The notes beneath the pieces are model-generated. The model did not search any database. It was not told where the DNA came from and was given only the letters and a program-made list of their open reading frames with translations. A stretch of 64,000 bases of DNA, taken from the NCBI RefSeq assembly GCF_935825525.1, contig NZ_CAKXZT010000126.1:1-64000 (forward strand), read 5' to 3'. Below are positions 27,088 through 37,929 of the stretch, piece after piece. The position numbers were made by a program, and so were the translations under genes. This DNA comes from Mesorhizobium escarrei. Lineage in GTDB: Bacteria; Pseudomonadota; Alphaproteobacteria; Rhizobiales; Rhizobiaceae. Every line of letters begins with the position of its first letter. Position 1 is the stretch's first letter.

Positions 27088-30000
27088 CTATCCAAGTTCG
27101 TGAATCGCTACGCCCGGCACTACAGCCTTGGCGATCTCACAGAGGTGCTGGTGATGCGTCAGGTAAATTACCTGTCCTGCACTCGCCATTTCGCCAAACA
27201 ACCTGAAGACCTCCTCGGAACGGACATGGTCGAAGGTTTCCATGATGTCGTCTGCGATGAAGGGCACGGAGGGCCGAAACTGCGCAAACTCGAAGTACCC
27301 GGCAAGCCTCAGGGCCAGATAGAGCTGAAAGCGCGCGCCCTTTGACAGCGCGTCGGCGACCTTGGATCGCCCATCGCGCTGCAATGCGATGAGCACTTCC
27401 CCACCCTTCACAGGTTGAGTTGTCAGGCCTGAGTACTGGCCGCGCGTCATGAGGGCGAATGCGTCTGATGCGCGCTCCATCATCCCGGAGCGGTGACGCT
27501 CGCGGTAGAGACGCAGAGCATTTCCAGCCGACATTATTCCCAATTTCAGCTCGATATAGCGGACGGCCTTTTCCTCGATTTCGAGAAGGACGGTGCGCCG
27601 TTCGGCATCTATGCGGGCAACAGCGCTGTCGCCGCCAATGGCGTCCAGCTTGTCGGTCGCGCGCGTCTGCCGAATAAGCTGGTGCTGTATTGCCTCGTCA
27701 GAAGCGCGAAGCCGTTGTTCGGCCTCAGCCTTCTCGATTGCGAGACTGTCGAGATCGACAGCATCCAATATCGAACGCGCCTGCTCGAACCCTTCCACCG
27801 CGAGCTCGGACGATGCCTGCTCTTCAAGCTCGGCCACGGCTGTGCGCAGGCGATCTCGGTCGCGCAGCAGTTCGTCGCGTTGCACGACGTCCGCTAGCGT
27901 GGCCACGCCAAAGACGCTCAGGACCTCGTTCTTGCGGCGCTCATGTGCCGAAATCTCAGCATCGAGCATTTCACGCGCATCCTGTAGGCGCTGCAGGTCA
28001 TTGACGAGACTTGCCTTGGCCTCGCGCGTGCGCTCGCCGCGCTCCAGGCGCTCGGTAAGCCGGGTCGCCAGCTGTTCCGGTTCGTCGTCGTCGGCCGCCT
28101 CGCCCGCTTCGGCTGCAACGGCGGAAACCTCGACCAGAAAATTGTCCCTGTCGGCCTCCATCTTCGCGATGCGGAGCTGCATGGCGTCCCGGTCCTGAAG
28201 GCTCTTGGAGAGTTCAGCCAGTTGATCAAGGACACCGCCCATGCCGGACGCCGAGATGCCGCTCTCGAGCCAGGTGCCCTTGAGCGCTTCGGCAATACCG
28301 GCCTGCCATTCATCCTCACGCCGCTCCGCGACTTCGACAGCTCGGCGCCTGGCGGCTAGATCCTCTAGCCTTGTGCTAACCGTCTTAAGCGCCTCGGTAC
28401 GCTCTGCGTCCACCTTGAATTGGTCTCTCAAGGAACAGCTCTGCCACGGCCATGACCCTCTCCAGGCTTTCACCAGGACCCGAACCAACACCAACGCTCG
28501 CCAGCGCCCCGCTCAACTCCAGGCGTATTCGCCCTTCCTCATCAACCGCCCGCTCGGCCTTCTTGCGGGAAAGCTCGATCTCTTCCCAGGCCGCGAGCGC
28601 ATCGATCCGGGCAGCGATGCGATTCTCGATCAGCTCGATCAGCTGCTCGGGGGATGTTTCCTGGCACGGTCCGAGCAGCTCTCTTGCCGCTGCGCGAATT
28701 TCAAAGAGCACAGCCTCCCGATCTGAGCCGTTGCGTGCAAGTTGATCACGCGCATGCGCGATGGTGGCCGCGGTTTCTGCGAGGTTGCGGTTTGTGCTGC
28801 GAATCTCGACCAGTTCCCGGGCGTTGGCCAAACGGCCTGCTCCGACACTGTCGTCTCGGGCCAGTGCTGCCGCGAAATCATCCGCCGTATCGCCAGTCAG
28901 GTCACCGCGATGCCTTGCCCAGGCCTCGTCGCGGGCGCGCCGAATGACGTCCGCCGCATGATCGTCGGTGACATCGACCGAGGCACGAAGGGCTATCAGC
29001 CGCGCCGAAAGCAAATCGTGATTGCCTTGGTGCTCGGCAAGACGTTCGCAAAGGACACCCCTGCTCTTCCCAAGCTCTGCTGCCAGCGCCTTCCATGCGC
29101 CAAGTTGTCCGGCATTCGGAATGGCGAGCCTGGCCAATGCCTGAGCATCGCCCGACCAGGGATGCAAGCGCGTGATCGCGGCCTCCCATCGAACTGCACC
29201 TGCATCCGTGGCCTCGAGTGCCGCCTTGGTCTCCCTCATGTACCCGCTGGCTTTTGCCGTAGACAAAGCCGAAACCAGCCTTGCCCTGGCAGGCTCTGGG
29301 ACAGCCCGTTCTTCTCCGACCCGCTCGCGTGCCGTCTGGAGCGCATCAGCAGCTGCCGCGGCCTCCCCGCGCGCAACGCGCACGCTGGTCACAATCCCGG
29401 ATCGCTGCTCGACCATGGTGCGCACAGCGCCAATGGTTGCAGCAGGCAAGAGCAGTTTGGCAGGATCTGGCTCGGAGGACCTTCCCAGTGCGGCAAGGCA
29501 GGTCGCCATGGCATTGTCGAGGATTTGCAGCTCCGTCCTGCGGCTTGGCAGGTCCAGGCCGGCCGAGACGTGGCGCACCTTTCTGTCGGCCAGGCCGCGA
29601 ACCCGTTCGGAAATCGCAAGGATCACCGCGTCCACGTCGACCGAGGCGATTTTCGTCGTCACCCGTTCGAGCTCTTCCACACTCGCGGAAAGCCGCGTTC
29701 TCAGACTGGCGTCGGCCTCGATCATGTCGGCGACACTGCCGGTCCAGGTCCGTGCCGGTGACGCGATCTCAGGCAACTCGGCCAGTTGCGCTTGCTTGCG
29801 CCGGATATCGGCAAGAATCGGGATCGCGCGAAGATACTTCGCGATGGTATCGAGCCGAGCCGACAGCACCGACCGTTCGGCGATGCTGCGGTTGTATTTT
29901 TCCGTCGCGTCGAGGCGCTCGGCTTCAAGGCTCTCATAAGTCGATGCCAAGGTGTCGACCGCGTCCTTATCGGCCTTAAGTTCCGCAAGCCGCTTCTTGA

Positions 30001-30559
30001 GCAGCGCAAGTTCGGTTCCGTGTGCCTGCTTGCGATAGAGCCTGTCTGCTTCGGCCTCGAGCACGCTCAATATTTCGCTTGCGTGCCCGAGGCCGGCGCT
30101 GGCCGTGAACAGCAGCTTGCCCAAGTCGCCGCGCGATTCCAGGATTGATTTTCCACCTGCTTCCAGCGTTTCGTCGTCCAACGAGAACATGGTCTCGTAT
30201 GAGTCGCGAGACAGCCCGGCCAGATGCGCTGATATCGCCATTTCGCTGACCGGTTGGCCAGTCTCGTCCAACAATGAGTTGGTGCGCTGTTTCGTGCGTG
30301 TGAAGGTGTGCTCCGCGCCGCCGAGTTCGAGCACCCCGCCAATGCGCATCGCACTGTACTCGTGCAGGAAATTGTAGCGGCTGCGTTCCTCGATGCCAAA
30401 CAGCAGATCGAGGTAACCGGAAAGTGCTGTCGACTTGCCGGCCTCGTTCAGGCCGAAGACGATATGCAGGTCGGGTCCCGACTCGGGTTTCTGTCCGAAG
30501 TCGATCGTCCTGTCGGTAAACTTGCCATAGCGAATGAGGTCAAGGCGGCGCAGCCTCAT
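27088..30559 (-). CDS. YhaN-like SMC/AAA ATPase, interrupted by one frameshift
   Basis: About 1,150 residues over two frames. The first part (30559 down to about 28430) has the N-terminal ATPase half with Walker A GLNEAGKSTAL and a long coiled coil. The second part (to 27088) finishes the coiled coil and carries PFIADDIMETFDHVR (Walker B), the KGARFQLYLALRLAG signature region and LTHHQHLCEIA (H-loop). At about 28430 one extra T (minus strand, TTCCTTGAG) breaks the frame; removing it restores AELFLRDQFKVDAERTE. YhaN partners a YhaO nuclease in Rad50/Mre11-like DNA processing. The gene overlaps the yhaO stop as ATGA. It is either newly inactivated or a sequencing slip. Confidence 0.85.
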
Positions 30560-31815
30560 TGTGATCCACCGGCCTTGAGGCGGGCGGTGACCAGGTCTGC
30601 GCCGTTGGCAAGCACCCTATCGAGGAACAACTCCAGCTCAGCCTCGTCCTTGCCGGCGAAATCGCGCCCATCGGGCGGAAGATCCGCGATCATCTTCTGG
30701 ACCAACGCCCTCGCCTCAGCTCGGAACGCTTCCGAGCCGGCATCGGCGCGCATGGATTGAGCGAGTTCGAAAATCGGATCAGCGATGCCGTCGGATGTTT
30801 CAGCTGAGGGTGGAGAGACGTTAAGCTCGAGCTTCTCCACCCATGTGTCCCCCACCTGTTCCGCGACCTGCTCAGCTTCTGCGAGCAGCAGGTCGCGGTC
30901 ACGGATCAGCGCCCAGGATAAAGGTGAAGCCCCGGTCAGGCCGAGGCGAACCACGGCATGGCGGGATCTGACGGAGGCGCGCACATCTTCGAGCGCGGAG
31001 CGGACTCGCCCGACGACTTCGGACCATTCCACCGTTTCGGTCACGTCGACGTTCACCCGCTCGAATTGCGCGACACTGGTCAGCCTCTCCTCGATCTCGA
31101 CGGTGCGGTCGTCGCGTACCGTCACCAGGGTGACGGATTTCTCCCCGGCCTCGTTGATGTCCCTGCCCTGCGGAATTCCTGGCATCACAACGGTGCTCGC
31201 GCCGGGATGGACTTGGCGGACATGGATGTGCCCGAGCGCCCAGTAATCGAACCCATGGCTGTGCAGATCTGCGACGCTGCAGGGGGCGTAGACGTCGTGG
31301 CCGGGCGATCCGGACAGGCTGGTATGCATGATGCCAACATTGACCGCGCCTTCACGCGCAGCTGAATATTTGGGGAGCAGACTGTCCGGTGCCTTGGGGC
31401 TGGCAAAGCTCAAGCCATGGAACATGACGTCGAGCCCGCCGGTGGTCTGCAGCACTGACTGAGGACGGCCACCGAAGATCGTGACCGTGACCGGGAACAC
31501 GAGCTGTTTCGAGATCCGCGACATGGCGTCATGATTGCCACGGATCTTGAAAACCTTGATGCCGGCCTGGTGAAGTCGTGTCATCTGTGACGCCAGAAAC
31601 CGCGCCGTTTTCATCGACGTCTGATCGCCATCATAGAGATCGCCGGCAATGATCAGGGCATCGACACGTTCCGCAAGGCAGAGATCCACTATCGAGACAA
31701 ATGCCTGACGGCTGGCGTCTCCGACAAGTTCGGCAAGGTCGGGGTTTCGCATCGCCAGCGAACGCAGCGGCGAGTCGAGATGGATGTCGGCCGTGTGTAC
31801 GAATCGAAATGCCAT
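30556..31815 (-). CDS. YhaO-like metallophosphoesterase (Mre11/SbcD family)
   Basis: A 419-residue predicted nuclease. Metal-binding motifs: FVHTADIHLD, ALIIAGDLYDGD, KIRGNHDAMS, GIMHTSLSG and ALGHIHVRQ, the five signature blocks of Mre11/SbcD. It acts with the ATPase encoded downstream on DNA ends or hairpins. The ATG at 31815 is preceded by GGAG eight bases upstream and gives the usual MAFRFVHTADIHLD start. The stop overlaps the next start by 4 bp, so the two are an operon. Confidence 0.9.
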   Translation of the reverse strand: MAFRFVHTADIHLDSPLRSLAMRNPDLAELVGDASRQAFVSIVDLCLAERVDALIIAGDLYDGDQTSMKTARFLASQMTRLHQAGIKVFKIRGNHDAMSRISKQLVFPVTVTIFGGRPQSVLQTTGGLDVMFHGLSFASPKAPDSLLPKYSAAREGAVNVGIMHTSLSGSPGHDVYAPCSVADLHSHGFDYWALGHIHVRQVHPGASTVVMPGIPQGRDINEAGEKSVTLVTVRDDRTVEIEERLTSVAQFERVNVDVTETVEWSEVVGRVRSALEDVRASVRSRHAVVRLGLTGASPLSWALIRDRDLLLAEAEQVAEQVGDTWVEKLELNVSPPSAETSDGIADPIFELAQSMRADAGSEAFRAEARALVQKMIADLPPDGRDFAGKDEAELELFLDRVLANGADLVTARLKAGGSQ

Positions 31816-32105
31816 TGAGCGGTCTCCGGCTGTGAACATACCGGTGTTCGACCGAGGCTCGATAGAAGAATTTCATAGCAGCGGTGTTGGCTTTCTATCA
31901 CGTTGGACGGTGTGATTGTTGAAACTCAGCCGAGCCCGGCAAGGGGGAAACGTGAGGTTGGGTTCAGGGCGTCACAAAAAACCACAGTCGGCATTTACTG
32001 GGCGTTCAAGTGTTGGACACAAGAAATAGTACCCGCCTGTTTCGTTGGAGATTGACTTTGTACCCGATTACTTATCGGAATGGCGGCTGATCGGGGGGAG
32101 ACAAA
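31816..32105. promoter_or_regulatory. Divergent intergenic region between the YhaO-like gene and the AAA ATPase gene
   Basis: About 290 bp between divergently transcribed genes must carry both promoters. A good ribosome-binding site (GGGGGGAG) lies just before the TTG at 32106. No confident -35/-10 pair was chosen. Confidence 0.4.
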
Positions 32106-34715
32106 TTGACAGTTCAGGACGTGCAGGCGGCACCGCCCTCTCAGGCGACGGTTTGGGATGAGCTGGAGATTTGGGCGAAGGATTTCTCGCCCTGGCAAAA
32201 GCTGACACTTGCTTGGGCGGTGCGCTATGGCGCTCTTACTGGAGAGCAAATCGGGCAGGTCTATAGTGTCTTCCTGCATGGATTTGGACTGGCGGATGAA
32301 CCAAGTCCAAAGATTGAGATTCCGGCAACAATAACCGGCAAAGCGAGCGGGCTCGCCTCCCAAAAACCCCGGCTCTTGCGAATTCATGACGTCAGCGGCG
32401 TAAATGCCCTGACCCCAACTGCCGAGCTGGTTTTTTCGCCCCAACTGACGCTCATCTATGGTGGAAATGGTGCCGGAAAAAGCGGCTTTGCGCGCATCCT
32501 GACGAATGTGTGTTTCAGCAGAACTCGGCACGCGATCATTCCCGACATTTACGACGATACCGCTCCAAGAAAAGCCTCGGCCACCATTGTCTTGGTCGAT
32601 CACGCTGGCAACGAAATCCCTCTCGTCTTCGATGGAACGACGGAGCATGCCGAACTGAAGAGGTCTTTTGCAGTTTTCGACAGTTCAGTGGCGGGAAAGC
32701 ATTTGACGGACTCGGGGCCTCTCGGCTTTAAGCCGGCTGGCTTTGACGTATTTCCCGAGATGGCGAGGGTGTATGGTCTGTTGGCTCAGAGGCTGGCCGC
32801 CGCCATCGATGCGCGACCAAAGCAAAATCGCTTCGTAAACGCTTTCATTGGAAACGTAACGGCCGCTTCGGCGGCTGTAGCTGAACTCGGGCCAAAGACC
32901 GACCTGGCGGCTCTACGGAAGCTAGCGGAGTACGGCAAGGACGAACATGCCCGAGTTGAGGAAATCCAGCGTTTAACGTTGGAATTGCAGTCCACCTCGC
33001 CGGAGGAGAGCATTCGACGGCTCACAGAAGCGCGTATGCCAGTCGAGGTTCTGCGTGACACCTTAAAGCAGCTGCGCGCGGGTCTATCGCAGACTGAGCG
33101 GGATGGGGCGAAAAGCCTACTTGCGGAATTCAACGACACCGCCAGGAAGGTAGCGGCAACCGGTACGGCATCGTTCAAGTCGGAAAAGTTGAAGGGTGCC
33201 GGTGGGCTGGAATGGGAAAAACTCATTACAGCCGCTTACAAGTCGGCTGCCCTTGAACACGATCATTATCCAAACGACGGCGACAGTTGTTTGCTTTGTC
33301 AGCAGCCATTAGGCGACCAGGCCGTTGAACTTTTTGGCCGATATTGGGAATTCCTCACCAGTACGGACCGGACGGCGCTGGTGGCCTTGGACGACCAGAT
33401 CACGGCCAAGATCAAGGGTTTCGAGAGCCTAACCCTCGATATTTTCGGCGAAGACACGGTTGCCCGAACATATCTCAAGACTGCGCATCCCTCGCTCAAT
33501 GACCAGATTGTTCAGCTCCTTGCCACCCTCAAGCTTGACCGGGATGCCATCGTAGTAGCCTTGCAAAAGGCAGGAGAGACGTTTCGAGGCGACGGCACCA
33601 TGGATTTGACACCGGCTTTTGAGGCTGTGATTACAAAGATTGACGCGGATATAGCAGATTTGAAGCTTCTCAGCGTGGCGGATGCCATCGCCAAGCTCGA
33701 CGCCGAGAGGGTGGAGCTTCGTCATCGCGAAGTTCTAAGCAAGAATCTCGATGACATCGAAAAATTCGTAGCGGATCTCAAATGGTGTGAGGTCGCTGAC
33801 TCTAAGGCCAAGCCGGCTTTGAGCCCCCGCCGCCTCACCGAGAAAGAGGGGGAACTGTTTTCAAGGGTCATTGCAGAAACCTACAGATCGCGACTCGGAC
33901 ATGAATGCTCCGGACTCGAATGTGCCATCCCGGTTGAGTTTCGCACCAAAGGCCAGAAGGGGCAGACGATCCGCTCGCTCGCCATCAAGGAATTCGCTTT
34001 GGATCAAATCCTGAGTGAGGGTGAGCAAAGGGCCGTTGCCTTGGCAGACTTTCTGACCGAGGCCGCTCTCAATGAGCTCAATGCCGGGCTAATTTTTGAT
34101 GATCCGGTCAACTCCCAGGACCATCAGCGCAAGGAACGTATCGCTGGCCGGCTGGTTGAGGAGGCCAAGAGCCGGCAGGTCATCATATTCACACACGATC
34201 TCTTGTTCTTCACCAAGATTTGCGGCGCAGCGGAAAAAGCCCAGATCGAACCAATGATGCACTGGGTTCAAAGAGGCATCAACGACAAGCCTGGATTCGT
34301 CAGCCTCAACGACGCCCCGATTTCCACGCCCCAGTATCTCAAAACCAAGCTGGCGGAAGAAACGTTGGCCCAAGCGCAACAGCTCCTCGGCTCGGCTCGG
34401 GTAGATCTGGTGCGCAAGGGCGCCAACCAGCTACGGCGCACAATCGAGGAGGTGGTGCCGCACCTATTGCTCAAGCAGGTTGTGAAACGTTGGGACGACC
34501 GCATCATGGTGACGGCGCTTCGACGCGTGATGTGGGATCAGGATCTGATTGAGGAAATCATTGATGTGTTCGAGATGTGTTCTGCCATCATGGAAGGCCA
34601 TAGTCACACTGAGGCAGGTACAGAAGCGCCCCCGACCATCGAAAGGTTGGGGCAGCTTGTCGAGCGCGCCAAGGCAATCATCACCAAGGCAAAACCGGAT
34701 AAGCCTAAGAACTAG
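32106..34715 (+). CDS. Large AAA_13-type ATPase with CxxC zinc hook (RloC/PrrC-like)
   Basis: An 869-residue SMC-like ATPase. An N-terminal helical domain precedes Walker A (IYGGNGAGKSGFA, about residue 118). A coiled coil has a central CLLC motif at residues 395-398, resembling the zinc hook of Rad50/RloC. The signature region is ILSEGEQRAVALADFL (about 637), Walker B is LIFDDPVNSQD (about 662) and the H-loop is IIFTHDLLFF. RloC carries a C-terminal anticodon nuclease; here the C-terminal 150 residues (ALRRVMWDQDLIEE, CSAIMEGHSH) hold conserved-looking R, E and H residues, but I cannot claim that activity. Start TTG 32106 with a strong ribosome site. Confidence 0.75.
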   Translation: MTVQDVQAAPPSQATVWDELEIWAKDFSPWQKLTLAWAVRYGALTGEQIGQVYSVFLHGFGLADEPSPKIEIPATITGKASGLASQKPRLLRIHDVSGVNALTPTAELVFSPQLTLIYGGNGAGKSGFARILTNVCFSRTRHAIIPDIYDDTAPRKASATIVLVDHAGNEIPLVFDGTTEHAELKRSFAVFDSSVAGKHLTDSGPLGFKPAGFDVFPEMARVYGLLAQRLAAAIDARPKQNRFVNAFIGNVTAASAAVAELGPKTDLAALRKLAEYGKDEHARVEEIQRLTLELQSTSPEESIRRLTEARMPVEVLRDTLKQLRAGLSQTERDGAKSLLAEFNDTARKVAATGTASFKSEKLKGAGGLEWEKLITAAYKSAALEHDHYPNDGDSCLLCQQPLGDQAVELFGRYWEFLTSTDRTALVALDDQITAKIKGFESLTLDIFGEDTVARTYLKTAHPSLNDQIVQLLATLKLDRDAIVVALQKAGETFRGDGTMDLTPAFEAVITKIDADIADLKLLSVADAIAKLDAERVELRHREVLSKNLDDIEKFVADLKWCEVADSKAKPALSPRRLTEKEGELFSRVIAETYRSRLGHECSGLECAIPVEFRTKGQKGQTIRSLAIKEFALDQILSEGEQRAVALADFLTEAALNELNAGLIFDDPVNSQDHQRKERIAGRLVEEAKSRQVIIFTHDLLFFTKICGAAEKAQIEPMMHWVQRGINDKPGFVSLNDAPISTPQYLKTKLAEETLAQAQQLLGSARVDLVRKGANQLRRTIEEVVPHLLLKQVVKRWDDRIMVTALRRVMWDQDLIEEIIDVFEMCSAIMEGHSHTEAGTEAPPTIERLGQLVERAKAIITKAKPDKPKN

Positions 34716-34932
34716 AAATTTGGATGCAACGCGCTCAGCAATCAAGGTCGCCTTCGAGAAGCCCTCATACGCTCTCAACGACGTGAATGGCAGCTTTGTG
34801 CCTCGATTTCGGTCCTCCCCATCACCCGCTTTTGTTCCTGAACGCAGTCGGTCTGGTTCGCCATTGACCACGTCCGTAACCCTTCACAGGAGCGGACGTT
34901 ACAACAGAAAGCAGCACCGCAATACTCCGCGA
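34716..34932. other. Convergent intergenic gap
   Basis: Two large genes converge here (stops at 34715 and 34933). I see no clear rho-independent terminator hairpin. Confidence 0.35.
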
Positions 34933-37929
34933 TCAGGTGATTTGATACTTCAGTCGACGTTGTACGAAGGCGGGCCGCGAACCTTCGAGCACCCTTACGA
35001 TATGGCCGTTGGTATTCGGGTTCTCGATCGCGCCGCAATCATAGCTGAACCTGTAACCGTTCACCTTGTCCAACCGGACATAGACGATTTGTTCGGCGTC
35101 GGCTCCGATCGCGAGGTTTGGGTTATGCGTCACCAATATGACCTGCCGGGTTTTCTTTGCGTCGCGAATACACCTTGCGAGTACCGCGAATATGCTGTCG
35201 TTGTCGAGATTGTCCTCGGGTTGGTCGATGATGAGGGGTGAGCTGTCGGTGTCCAGGTGTAGGTAGAAGACCAGCAGCAGAAGCCCCTTCTCTCCGGGGG
35301 AAAGCTGGTTCAGGTCTTTGCCTCCCAGTCTCAACTCGTACCGGGGTTCGAAGTATTCGAGGGAATAAAGGAAGTCGTGGAATTTCTTGACGTCTTTGGT
35401 CTGCCGTCTGATGCCACCCGATTTCATCGATCTGACCACATCGTCCACAAAGGAAAAGATGCTTTCGAAGGAGTTCCAGTCGACTATCGATAGCTTCTGT
35501 TGAAGAGCGCGCGCGCCTTCCGCGACTCCGCGGAAGGGACCGCTCACGTTTTGGTTCAGGTGGTTGAAGAATTCTTCACCGAACTTGGGAGACGGTACAA
35601 AAGACGCGTCGATCGACACCTTGAAATCCCCGGTACTCACCGCGGTGAGCCGCGACTCGACCTTGCTTTTCAAACCCCCGTAGAACGTTCTTATCTTGTG
35701 CTTGCTTTCGAAGAGGGCCAAGCACAGCGCCCTACGGTCTTCATACGCCTTGGACAACTCACCCGGCAGATCGTTGTCGATCCGGGCAATGCGGGCCTCT
35801 AGTTCTGCGATCGTCCCTAGTTTCGGCGAGTCCTTTTGACCGACGATATTGCTGATCTGCTCGGATATCTCGCGGACGGCCTGCACATACCTTTGATAGC
35901 GCTGTTGAGGTGCCGAGAGAGCGGCGCGCGTCTCGGCGATGCGATCGGCAATATATTTCTGCGCAGCACGCAGTTCGGGTATACTGGCGACTTTGGAAAG
36001 ATCGGTCTTTGAATCGAAAACCATGGCGCTCTCGCGCTCAATCGCCACGATTTCTTCGTTCACAGCCTCAATCTTCTTCGTGACCTCTTCGAGATTAACG
36101 GTAAGACTAATGACCTGGTCAACATCTAAGCCGAGACCGCTATACTTGGTTTTGAAAACTTCCTTGTCGCCTTGCACACGGCTTTTCAGGGCATTTACGG
36201 CGTCCTTGAATTCGCTGGCCTCTTGCAAGGTAGTCTTGTGCCGACCGAGCCGCGTGACGGCGCTCTTTTCACGCGCAGCAAGGTCGTCCAGCAACCGGGT
36301 TTGTGACGCGATTTCTTCTGTCGCCGCTTTCTGTTCCGCACTCTGAGCAGCCGGGGCAGCTTCCTCCGGAGGCTTCGACGCTTCGAGTGTGGATACCTGC
36401 TTCTGAAGGACCCCTAGTTCCGCCTGCAGTTTGGTTTTGAATTCAGGTTCGCTCTGGTCCTCGAGTTCGAGAATCCTGATGTTGAGTTCCCGCAGCTTCG
36501 TTTTGATCTGGCTAGCTTCCTGTCGACTGTTCAACGTCTTCCGTTCTTCGAGATCGTGGAAGCTCTTGGCGTCCATCTTGTCGCTGATGTCGACGTGCGA
36601 AAAAACGACGTCTTCGATTTCCCGACGCAGCGCCTGGACTTCGATTTCGTTCGTCAGGCTCTCGAAGTAGTTTTGTGGCAGGTATTTGACCGCCTCCGGC
36701 GAAAGTTCATCGACATCATCGTTCAGAGTCCGTTCGACAATGCTCCCGCTCTTCCATACCAGACGACCCGAAAAATTCTCGGCGAACCCGGGCCGCTTGA
36801 ATTTCCTGTTCGCCTGACTGTCGGTTAGAAACGAGAAATATTTAGCTTGGCGAGTATTTCCGAGCAGTGCGACAATATCCGCGACAGCGCTTTTGCCGCT
36901 TCCCTTGTTCCCAATTATGGCAGTCAGCTCAGGGTTGAACGGGATTTCGACGTTCCGAAACCAGGTGCCGTTATGACCGGCATAGGCGGCGAGGGGATTG
37001 ATCTCCAGCCTGTCAATGAACTGCGTCGCCTCGCGCTCGAGCCGGACGAGAACGGTTGGACGGTCTCCGACAAAGACGCGATGTTCCGGTTCGAAGATCG
37101 TCTGACGGAGACCTCGGAAAGTCAGATTGGCCTTGATCCAGGTCGATTGATAGCTCGGTTCGTCCCCTGTCAAACGTCCGAGGTCCTCGAAGGAATGAGC
37201 GTCACTGGCGTCATAGAGGGGCTTAGGCTCCGACTTCGACGCGTCCTCGTACCGGGAGTCACTCAGGAAGAATGCCGTGCTATTCGACTTCCCAAAGAAG
37301 GCGCTACTGATCCTGTCGAGTTCATCGGAAATGGATTTGCTACGCTGGGAATTTTTGGCGGTACCGCGCAGGCCATCGTTTCCGGCGGCGGTGACGATAA
37401 TGTATTGCTCCGGCGCGAAACATCCTTTTAGCGAGTCCTTGACATCATGTACGCTGACGGTGGCCGCCGCGTAATTCGCAGACGTCAGTTCACTGCAGCG
37501 TAACCGTCTGCCACCAACGGATATGTGCGTTTCCAGGTCGTTGAGGAACTTGCTCAAGGCTTCGGGCGTCGCGACAGCCGGGTCTATCAGCACATGTGTG
37601 TTGACGTTTTTGCCGTCGATGCTGACCGTCTCGGTCAAACGCAGCTCCAGGTTCGGGATCACCAGCTTGGCCGAGTCCGGATACGATTGGCGATACCACT
37701 TGACGGTGTTCAGGTAGCCGTCGAACGAAAAATAGTCCGTTATGCCAAAGGCCTGGACCTCGGATTGTTCGAGAATAGCCACGAAGCGTTTCCACGTCGC
37801 TTCGTCCGGTTTACCATATCCGCAAGAGAGCTTCGTACCGGGCGCGTGTAAATGCAGGTCCCACTTAAGCCACTGCGATCCTCGATGAGCCTCTCGTTTG
37901 GTAGCACGCGGCGTCGGGGACTCGCTCAT
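34933..37929 (-). CDS. TrlF-type PHP-domain/SMC-like ATPase
   Basis: A 998-residue fusion. The N-terminal PHP phosphoesterase domain (about residues 20-260) has WDLHLHAPGT, FGITDYFSFDG and SDAHSFEDL, the metal-binding pattern. An SMC-like ATPase follows: Walker A IIGNKGSGKSAVAD (339-352), a coiled coil with a Pro/Ala-rich break, signature LSPGEKGLLLLVFYL, Walker B LIIDQPEDNLDN and H-loop VILVTHNPN. This architecture is called TrlF in protein databases and occurs in defence islands. I chose ATG 37929, with GGAG upstream; a GTG at 37938 is in frame. Zinc or manganese-dependent nucleic-acid cleavage gated by ATP is inferred. Confidence 0.82.
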   Translation of the reverse strand: MSESPTPRATKREAHRGSQWLKWDLHLHAPGTKLSCGYGKPDEATWKRFVAILEQSEVQAFGITDYFSFDGYLNTVKWYRQSYPDSAKLVIPNLELRLTETVSIDGKNVNTHVLIDPAVATPEALSKFLNDLETHISVGGRRLRCSELTSANYAAATVSVHDVKDSLKGCFAPEQYIIVTAAGNDGLRGTAKNSQRSKSISDELDRISSAFFGKSNSTAFFLSDSRYEDASKSEPKPLYDASDAHSFEDLGRLTGDEPSYQSTWIKANLTFRGLRQTIFEPEHRVFVGDRPTVLVRLEREATQFIDRLEINPLAAYAGHNGTWFRNVEIPFNPELTAIIGNKGSGKSAVADIVALLGNTRQAKYFSFLTDSQANRKFKRPGFAENFSGRLVWKSGSIVERTLNDDVDELSPEAVKYLPQNYFESLTNEIEVQALRREIEDVVFSHVDISDKMDAKSFHDLEERKTLNSRQEASQIKTKLRELNIRILELEDQSEPEFKTKLQAELGVLQKQVSTLEASKPPEEAAPAAQSAEQKAATEEIASQTRLLDDLAAREKSAVTRLGRHKTTLQEASEFKDAVNALKSRVQGDKEVFKTKYSGLGLDVDQVISLTVNLEEVTKKIEAVNEEIVAIERESAMVFDSKTDLSKVASIPELRAAQKYIADRIAETRAALSAPQQRYQRYVQAVREISEQISNIVGQKDSPKLGTIAELEARIARIDNDLPGELSKAYEDRRALCLALFESKHKIRTFYGGLKSKVESRLTAVSTGDFKVSIDASFVPSPKFGEEFFNHLNQNVSGPFRGVAEGARALQQKLSIVDWNSFESIFSFVDDVVRSMKSGGIRRQTKDVKKFHDFLYSLEYFEPRYELRLGGKDLNQLSPGEKGLLLLVFYLHLDTDSSPLIIDQPEDNLDNDSIFAVLARCIRDAKKTRQVILVTHNPNLAIGADAEQIVYVRLDKVNGYRFSYDCGAIENPNTNGHIVRVLEGSRPAFVQRRLKYQIT

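Noticed and set aside
31995..32648. 217-residue minus-strand frame at the AAA ATPase start
   Set aside because: Overlaps the Walker A coding region of the plus-strand ATPase and has no domain of its own.
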